From: Acidimicrobiaceae bacterium | GTDB taxonomy: Bacteria; Actinomycetota; Acidimicrobiia; Acidimicrobiales; RAAP-2 | Length of the DNA stretch: 62,410 bases | Direction: 5' to 3' | NCBI GenBank assembly: GCA_003138815.1 | Contig: PLHD01000039.1 | Location: 1-62,410, forward strand | Part shown: positions 57,531-62,410 of the stretch, piece by piece | How positions within the stretch are numbered: position 1 is the first letter of the stretch | Layout: every line of letters starts with the position of its first letter | The notes under the pieces: generated by a model | Databases searched by the model: none | Seen by the model: the letters and a program-made list of their open reading frames with translations, nothing else | What the model was told of the DNA's origin: nothing | Position numbers and translations under genes: made by a program

Positions 57531-58109
57531 ATGCAAGAAGAACGAGCCGATGCAGCGCGGAACCGCAAGGCGATCCTGGAGGCCGCCGATAACCTCTTCG
57601 CGATCTCGGACAGTCCTAGCGAGGTGTCCATGGACGACATTGCCCATGCCGCGGGGGTAGGCAAGGGCACGCTTTTTCGGCGCTTCGGTGACCGGCGCAA
57701 CCTGATCCAACAGGTCTATGCCGTTCGGCTGGCGCCACTCCGGGAGCAGATCGAGTCAGGGCCGCCGCCGCTCGGGCCTGACACCCCGCCCCGGGAACGC
57801 GTCTCAGCAATTATCGATGCAATCGCTGTCGTCAAACTCGATAATGCCCATCTCATGTTGGCCCTCGAAGAAGGCACCGGACCAACGAATGGCCTCTACG
57901 AGTCAGCCGATTACGTGGCCGTCCATGGTCTCTTGCGTGACCTCGTCGCTGGCAAGTTCGGAAAGAGCCGAGCGAGTTGGATCGCCCATTCACTCCTGGC
58001 GAATGTTCGGGCCGACCTCCTTGGCCACTTGGTCAAAGGAGAAGGCATGAGCCACAGCAACATTCGCTCGAACCTCAGGGACTTCGTTGCACACACGCTG
58101 GATTACTAA
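57531..58109 (+). CDS. TetR-family transcriptional regulator
   Basis: A 192-aa regulator with the N-terminal helix-turn-helix RKAILEAADNLFAISDSPSE and VSMDDIAHAAGVGKGTLFRR (residues about 12-55) and a helical ligand domain. It diverges from the SnoaL/NmrA operon across a region holding two similar palindromes, and is the obvious candidate to bind them. The ATG at 57531 is preceded by AAGAGGAG at a rather long distance (about 13 nt). The longer frame from 57324 would run through the operators and is rejected. Confidence 0.9.
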   Translation: MQEERADAARNRKAILEAADNLFAISDSPSEVSMDDIAHAAGVGKGTLFRRFGDRRNLIQQVYAVRLAPLREQIESGPPPLGPDTPPRERVSAIIDAIAVVKLDNAHLMLALEEGTGPTNGLYESADYVAVHGLLRDLVAGKFGKSRASWIAHSLLANVRADLLGHLVKGEGMSHSNIRSNLRDFVAHTLDY

Positions 58110-58164
58110 CCGGTTCGCCGGCTGACGCTTACATCCTGTCCTGCAGGTTCAGGTTCCAGTTTTC

Positions 58165-58214
58165 GTGTCGGAGGCCCGACGCGACAGGAGTGCAACCTTC
58201 AATTGGCGGTTGGC
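58165..58214 (+). repeat. Dispersed double-hairpin repeat, copy 4
   Basis: Full-length copy between the TetR gene and the next small gene, ending 45 bp before the ATG at 58259. Confidence 0.9.
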
Positions 58215-58258
58215 TTAGTGAAATTGAGCTGCCGCGAACGTACCGATACGATTCGTGC

Positions 58259-58591
58259 ATGAATGATGGAGCACGGACCCCGATTTCCGACAAGAGACGT
58301 GCCCTTAGTAAGTCCGTCTACGATCGACGACTCGCAACCCTTCGACGTGGTCGACTGTATGCGTATCCCTTATTTTTCCTTGGCTTGGCGGTGTTCCTCT
58401 TTGCTGAGTTGGAGGTCAAAAGTGCCGGTGTGGGGTCCAATCCTGGACGGCAATTACTCCTGATTATCGTCGGTTTGGTCATAGCGTCTCTTGGCATTGA
58501 ATTCTTCATGGGGAGAACGATCACCTTAGGAAGGTTCAAGAGGAAATATCAGATTGGCGATCACTTGGTCTCGGAGGAAAAGCCGGAATGA
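58259..58591 (+). CDS. Small membrane protein with two spans (110 aa)
   Basis: A basic N-terminal region (RRALSKSVYDRRLATLRRGR) precedes two hydrophobic spans (LYAYPLFFLGLAVFLFAEL and LLLIIVGLVIASLGIEFFM), with a charged tail. The family is not recognised. Base composition is AT-richer than the core region. The open frame extends upstream to 57977 but passes through repeat copy 4 and overlaps the TetR gene; the ATG at 58259 is therefore chosen, although no clear ribosome-binding site is seen. Confidence 0.6.
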   Translation: MNDGARTPISDKRRALSKSVYDRRLATLRRGRLYAYPLFFLGLAVFLFAELEVKSAGVGSNPGRQLLLIIVGLVIASLGIEFFMGRTITLGRFKRKYQIGDHLVSEEKPE

Positions 58592-58661
58592 GAGAAAGGT
58601 GTAGAGGGGGCTTAGCGAGTTTCGATTACCGTCGAAACTGTCAAGCGGCCATTCATCGCGA

Positions 58662-58709
58662 ATTGTCGGAGGCCCGACGCGACAGGTTTGCAACCTAATG
58701 GGGCTGGCC
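58662..58709 (+). repeat. Dispersed double-hairpin repeat, copy 5
   Basis: Conserved first hairpin. The second stem is a perfect 5-bp AGGTT/AACCT, a compensated variant. The 3' part is diverged (TAATGGGGCTGGCC). Confidence 0.8.
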
Positions 58710-58801
58710 ATCTTTCTGGCTGGGATGAACGTCACCCACTAGCTTTACGGCCGCTCGAGGTTTGCAAGCGAATCAAACTCTCAAAGGGATATGATGCGCA
58801 A

Positions 58802-59326
58802 ATGAAACTGCTCCGCATAGCCAGCCTGACCGTTGCCTTGATATTTGTAGGTGGTGGATTAGCGCAGGCGACCCCTCGAGTTGTTCGCTCCGCCCCTCCC
58901 TTTGTCGCGGGCTTCTACTCTGAGCAGGGCACTGCTAAGGGAGTTGCCTTCATTGAGTTCTTCGTGAGCGGCAACGGAAAGGAGATTCTGGGAGGGCATA
59001 AGTCAGGAGGTAGTTGCGATGCAAGCTCAGCTCTCGTGGCCGAAGGCGTCCAGGGTACTGCAGGCATCACCTTTTTCTTTCCCCAATCGATACCCATCTC
59101 ACCGAGCGGTGCGTTTTCCGGCACGGAAACTGTCACGATGACTCCCTACGAGACACAGTCGACCGTCGGCGGTAGCGGCACGATTACCATTAGCGGTCAT
59201 TTCATTAAGGGGAAAATAGTTTCGTACCGTACCAATGCGGTGGTTGGTACGTTCAACGCTCCTAGCATCTGCGCAACAACGACTCCGAAGCGCTTGGTGA
59301 TGCAGTGGGACATTAACGACCTTTAG
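58802..59326 (+). CDS. Hypothetical secreted protein (174 aa)
   Basis: The ATG at 58802 has AAAGGGAT about 13 nt upstream and begins a signal peptide (MKLLRIASLTVALIFVGGGL, Ala-rich cleavage site). The mature part is a small strand-rich domain with Gly/Ser/Thr repeats and two Cys (GGSCDASS and APSICATT) that could form a disulfide. No family recognised. It lies between repeat copies 5 and 6 as the only gene of its module. Confidence 0.6.
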   Translation: MKLLRIASLTVALIFVGGGLAQATPRVVRSAPPFVAGFYSEQGTAKGVAFIEFFVSGNGKEILGGHKSGGSCDASSALVAEGVQGTAGITFFFPQSIPISPSGAFSGTETVTMTPYETQSTVGGSGTITISGHFIKGKIVSYRTNAVVGTFNAPSICATTTPKRLVMQWDINDL

Positions 59327-59441
59327 ACGACCAAGTCTCCTCGATCATGGTCTTCACGGATCACCTGGAGGTGAAAGATTCCGGAACCCCCATTCAATGT
59401 CTTTCTGGGCGAAATCGGCCTCAAGGCACAGGAGATTGTTG

Positions 59442-59468
59442 GTCTCGGAGGCCCGACGTGAACCCGCA
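59442..59468 (+). repeat. Dispersed repeat, partial copy 6
   Basis: Only the first hairpin half (TCTCGGAGGCCCGACGTG) is present; the GCAACCTT half is missing. Confidence 0.65.
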
Positions 59469-59494
59469 CGCTGAACGTCTTGACAGAATTGAAA

Positions 59495-59526
59495 ATCCCA
59501 CATTTCATCCCACATTTCATCCCACA
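59495..59526 (+). repeat. 12-bp tandem repeat, 2.7 units
   Basis: ATCCCACATTTC occurs twice in succession, followed by ATCCCACA. Confidence 0.85.
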
Positions 59527-60233
59527 GACCAATCCGACACCACCGGACAGATTCTCTTTGATTCTCGGACAATTCCGAGACCACCGGACGAATCCGACCA
59601 TCCGCCTCCCTCTTGTGATCCTCAGGCGCTGGGATCGAAACCCAGGTGGCCCACTGAGAAGAAGTGAAAGTTCACGCTCGTGGATCCCAACGGTTACGGT
59701 GCTCTGGAAGGAAAGTCGAAGATTTTCGAATTACTTACCGTTTCGCAAAACACACCTGCTTTGGTTCTGTAATACGTCGTGCACGGCTACAGGCCTCATT
59801 TTAGGTCTCCGTCTTCTGCAACACTGCGAAACCAGACCGACAACACCGTCTTGGAAGTTGCGCGGTCTCCCGCTTTCCCGGCGCCATTCAAGCTAGGACT
59901 GTCAAAGGGGCTGAGGGTCAAATATGGGATTTGACGCCCTTCGAGAGACGGAAACGCGCATTCCAAGACCGAGCTACCTGACAGGCGATGAAGGTTGGCC
60001 TCGATCGGTTGAGTTTTTCATGTGTAATTCCCAGGGCTGCTGTAGGTTTTGCAGTTGAAGGAAAGTAGATTGAAGACTGTCGTTTCTCAATTCATGAGCA
60101 ACGGAATCTTCAATATAAAAGTAGCTCGCGGGCTCGCCGAAAGATTATTCGCCAATTGGTGCTGGCCCGAAACATACTGGCGCCGGAGGCTCGACGTACT
60201 CGAGTCGGTCAGGTGGGCAGATCGCTCGTACCC

Positions 60234-61022
60234 TTACAGGTCGGGCAGGCCAAAATCCAGAGCAGGCACGTCTGTGCCGCCGTCAACCTCCAGGACCTTG
60301 CCGGTGAGGAAGGCGCCCGCGGGCGACGCCAGGTAGACCACTGCGGCCGCTATTTCCTCGGGGTCGGCAATCCGGTGTAGCGGAGTCAGCTCCTCCATCA
60401 TCGACTTGAGTTCAGGTGTTGACGTGACTATCTCGAGGGCCGACGTCGCCGTCGATCCGGCGGCAATGGCGTTCACCCGGATCCTCGGCGCGAGGTCCTT
60501 GCTGATTAGGCGGGTGTAGTGCGAGAGGGCGGCCTTCGTGGCGCCGTAAGCGGAGTACCCCCGACCCGCCACGTGTCCCATCGCCGAAGAAATGTTGATA
60601 ATCGACCCGCCGCCGTGCTCCAGCATCAACGGAACGGCCACCAGATTCAGAGCGTGCGCGGTGGAGACATTGAAGTGGAATGCCTCCTCGAGGTACTCGA
60701 CCGTCGTGTCAAGAAATGGTAGGGGAATTGCGCCCCCCACGTTGTTCACCACTACGTCGAGCCGCCCGAACTCGCTCCGCGCAACCTCAGCCAGTCGGCG
60801 CATCGCGTCGAGATCCGAGAGGTCCGCGGCCACAGTGAAGACCCGGCGACCGGTGGCGGTGACTAGCTCGGCGACCCGATCTAGGTCACTCTGAGTCCTG
60901 GAGGAAATGACGACATCGGCGCCGCACTCGGCGAGGGCGAGCGCGCTAGCTGCCCCGATCCCGCGACCCGCCCCGGTCACCACTGCAACTTTGCCATTGA
61001 GTCGGAAGAGATCGAGAATCAT
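60234..61022 (-). CDS. SDR-family oxidoreductase (FabG-like)
   Basis: A 262-aa classical short-chain dehydrogenase. NAD(P) loop [20 protein letters not shown] (about residues 14-33), NNVGG, the catalytic Ser in [25 protein letters not shown] with Tyr and Lys (about 155-159), and a C-terminal [15 protein letters not shown] block. The cofactor-binding and catalytic residues are intact. The start at 61022 follows GGAGG by 8 nt and is preferred over 61049. Substrate unknown. The 5' flank is the remnant of a HAD hydrolase on the same strand. Confidence 0.9.
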   Translation of the reverse strand: MILDLFRLNGKVAVVTGAGRGIGAASALALAECGADVVISSRTQSDLDRVAELVTATGRRVFTVAADLSDLDAMRRLAEVARSEFGRLDVVVNNVGGAIPLPFLDTTVEYLEEAFHFNVSTAHALNLVAVPLMLEHGGGSIINISSAMGHVAGRGYSAYGATKAALSHYTRLISKDLAPRIRVNAIAAGSTATSALEIVTSTPELKSMMEELTPLHRIADPEEIAAAVVYLASPAGAFLTGKVLEVDGGTDVPALDFGLPDL

Positions 61023-61116
61023 GTACTTCGCCTCCAGGTTCGCGTTCACACAGGCTAAGCGAATGGACTCGCCGCGCGCACCACATTGCGCGCCGCGACG
61101 CCGCGAGGCGTAGTAG

Positions 61117-61287
61117 CTCTATTTCGGGCGTTTGCCAAGGAAAATCGACTCGCAAGATTAGACGAATGTCGTCAGCCGTGACAACGTTGCCTGGTATGAG
61201 TTCATCAAGAACTCCGACTATGCATCCGCCCCACCTGCCAGGTCGTTGGGCGAGGGTTCCGTCGAAACCGAAGATTGCCTTTCGCAT
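61117..61287 (-). pseudogene. Truncated HAD-family hydrolase remnant
   Basis: The first 57 codons (MRKAIFGFDGTLAQRPGRWG through FPWQTPEIE) match the N-terminus of a HAD phosphatase, including the cap region GVLDELIPGNVVTADDIRLI. The first Asp of the DxDGT nucleophile motif is Gly (GFDGT). After about 61117 the similarity ends and the frame runs on through unrelated sequence into the SDR gene. Intact members are about 220 aa. Confidence 0.65.
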
Positions 61288-61354
61288 TCGATTGAGAGTA
61301 CCGCCTCAAGTCAACTATGAGTTCAACGAACAGATCTAATGCTTGGTCTTCCCA

Positions 61355-61406
61355 GTGTCGGGGGCCCGACGTCCCATTAGGTCTGCAACCCTGCATTGGA
61401 GGCTGA
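61355..61406 (+). repeat. Dispersed double-hairpin repeat, copy 7
   Basis: Full copy with a slightly longer middle (GTCCCATTAGGTCTGCAACC). Stem 2 is GGT/ACC around CTGCA, as in copy 3. Confidence 0.85.
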
Positions 61407-61563
61407 CACGGCTTAACGGCTAATTGGAGGTGAACTTGGCGCAGCGGGGTGCTTTCGAAAAGCCCCTGAAGCCGCACGGCGTTTGGGATCAGAAAAGAGC
61501 GGCAGAAATCCTGCTGCTCCTTCCTTGACCTGCAAGTCGTTCACTTCAAATTGCTAACGCTGC
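61407..61563. other. Short intergenic stretch, no gene seen
   Basis: About 160 bases between repeat copy 7 and the 3' end of the next minus-strand gene, without signals that I recognise. Confidence 0.4.
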
Positions 61564-61953
61564 TCACCCAACAAATTTCTTCAGATCGACGATAATCTTG
61601 TCCTCGACCTCAAGGCTCCACGCCGAGTCAGCGATGTCGACGACCAAGAAAAGGTCAGAGATGAGCAACGTTTCGATGGCGGCAACGCCGAGGTGCTGGA
61701 GCCATTTGCCAACGCCAAATCGCACCGTGAAGTCAGCCGGATCGCCAGCAATCGTAATCGTGAAGGCGCGGTCGGCGTCAACGACGTCGCGCAGAAAGCC
61801 TTCCTTCTTTGCTTGAATTACCGTTCCTTTGTCGCTTGCGGCCGACGACTGGACCTTGAAGCCATCGTCAGTGAGGTACTTCTCGATATGGGCCTGGAGC
61901 TTACCGAGGTCCGTGCCTTTTCCCTGGAAGTGTTCTGTCTTGTCACCGAGCAT
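61564..61953 (-). CDS. Conserved hypothetical protein (129 aa)
   Basis: A small soluble alpha/beta protein with no membrane span. It has an N-terminal helix (LGKLQAHIEKYLTDDGFKVQ), a strand pattern (GTVIQAKKEGFLRDVVDADR, FTITIAGDPADFTVRFGVG) and a C-terminal WSLEVEDKIIVDLKKFVG segment. The sequence looks like a conserved bacterial family, but I cannot name it. GAGGAGGG lies 5 nt upstream of the ATG, a strong ribosome-binding site. Confidence 0.7.
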   Translation of the reverse strand: MLGDKTEHFQGKGTDLGKLQAHIEKYLTDDGFKVQSSAASDKGTVIQAKKEGFLRDVVDADRAFTITIAGDPADFTVRFGVGKWLQHLGVAAIETLLISDLFLVVDIADSAWSLEVEDKIIVDLKKFVG

Positions 61954-62048
61954 GGTTCCCTCCTCATTGAAGCATCGAAAGACGATTCAATGTGAGTGTA
62001 GTGGGCCACTTACGAAATATCACTCTGCCCGCCATACACTCGTGACGC

Positions 62049-62410
62049 ATGCAACCGATGCCACGGCCCGATTCGCTCACCGATGGATCGATAGCCCTGA
62101 GGCCCTTCACCTTGGATGATGTGCCAGCGGTGACAGCCGCGTGCCAGGATCCCGAGATAAGCAAGTGGAGGGCGAGCATTCCTTGGCCCTACAACGAATC
62201 AAACGCTCGCGACTGGATTGCGACTCATGCTCACAAGTGGGCGCATGGCGAGTCGGCGCAGTTCGCGGTCGTCTTAGCCGGAGGAGACCGGTTCTGGGAT
62301 CATTCGGATTCCACAAGTTTGATTGGAGTCAAGGAACGGCGGTGGGTCAATACTGGATCGCTGGTCCAGAGCGGGAGCGAGGATTTGCCACTCGTGCTCT
62401 TTGCCTAGGA
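62049..62410 (+). pseudogene. GNAT acetyltransferase (RimJ/RimL-like), frameshifted and cut by the window end
   Basis: From the ATG at 62049 the N-terminal GNAT part reads SLTDGSIALRPFTLDDVPAV then DPEISKWRASIPWPYNESNA. The frame breaks near 62289-62294: after AGGDRF the family-like continuation lies in another frame as LGSFGFHKFDWSQGTAVGQY and WIAGPERERGFATRALCLG, which contains the acetyl-CoA motif. One base appears to be missing. The first frame stops at 62408, whereas the second is still open at the window edge. It is either a true mutation or an assembly error. Confidence 0.8.

Larger units (their letters stand above)
59327..60233. other. About 900 bp without a convincing gene
   Basis: Frames on both strands look non-coding (biased, Pro/Arg/Ser-rich, no start signals). 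It holds the partial repeat copy 6, the 12-bp tandem repeat at 59495, repeated ACCACCGGAC words near 59540 and 59580, and a diverged sequence near 60180 that may be a decayed repeat copy. It may contain a degraded gene. Confidence 0.45.

Noticed and set aside
59629-59645. tRNA T-arm-like hairpin (CTGGG-ATCGAAA-CCCAG)
   Set aside because: The loop departs from TTCRANY, and no matching acceptor, anticodon or D arms are found upstream on either strand.
59480-59896. 138-codon frame in the gene-poor stretch
   Set aside because: It runs through the 12-bp tandem repeat, is Pro/Arg/Ser rich with no hydrophobic core, and lacks a start signal.
60019-60057. Tiny Cys-rich frame MCNSQGCCRFCS
   Set aside because: Only 12 codons, no ribosome-binding site, and expected by chance in a stretch of this size.
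60179-60206. Possible eighth copy of the dispersed repeat
   Set aside because: Only the CCGGAGGCTCGACGTAC part resembles the first hairpin and the stem is mispaired; too weak to annotate.
54469-61406. Canonical integron attC sites
   Set aside because: The array looks cassette-like, but I could not find paired RYYYAAC and GTTRRRY boxes around the copies, the repeats fold as two separate hairpins rather than one long imperfect one, module genes face both ways, and no integrase gene is in the window.

Overview
The window looks like a chromosomal segment of a high-GC actinobacterium. GTG starts are common, operon neighbours often overlap by ATGA or GTGA, GatCAB is present, there is a PASTA kinase-like protein, and many starts carry the TANNNT-N6-start pattern of leaderless mRNAs. 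A rusticyanin-like protein makes an Acidimicrobiia-type organism plausible, but that placement is inference. No rRNA, tRNA, CRISPR array, transposase or phage module was recognised.

Region 1 (0.1-18.5 kb) is a mosaic of short transport and catabolism units. It holds an NCS1 nucleobase permease, an orphan Tat-exported solute-binding protein, MFS and CadD-like transporters, a threonine/serine dehydratase, an Lrp-type regulator heading an aminotransferase plus FAD amine oxidase operon, an APC permease with a universal stress protein, alanine dehydrogenase and a quinone reductase. Two long perfect hairpins separate convergent gene pairs.

Region 2 (18.5-49.7 kb) is mainly housekeeping. It contains glutathione peroxidase, acetyltransferases, type-2-like IleRS, MarR/YceI, then a long plus-strand run: aldehyde dehydrogenase, cysteine desulfurase, MnmA, LigA, a PASTA pseudokinase, SDR, MFS, alpha/beta hydrolase and GatC-GatA-GatB. 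An MMPL transporter faces the other way. The branched-chain amino acid genes ilvD-ilvB-ilvN-ilvC follow. A Val-rich 16-codon leader peptide and a terminator/antiterminator pair lie before ilvB, a classical attenuator.

Region 3 (49.8-54.1 kb) looks rearranged. A ketopantoate-reductase-like domain is fused in frame to an amidase, followed by a 5'-truncated, frameshifted asparaginase-family fragment and a 3'-truncated M55 aminopeptidase, then an intact pncB.

Region 4 (54.1-62.4 kb) is an AT-richer accessory zone. Short gene modules are separated by a dispersed repeat of about 50 bp with two potential hairpins; there are six good copies and one partial copy, all on the plus strand. The modules include a rusticyanin-like protein lacking both His copper ligands, a TetR-controlled NmrA/SnoaL pair with palindromic operators, small membrane and secreted proteins, an SDR, a HAD remnant and a frameshifted acetyltransferase. 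The cassette-like layout resembles an integron array, but no canonical attC boxes were found by eye. This is the strongest candidate here for something undescribed.
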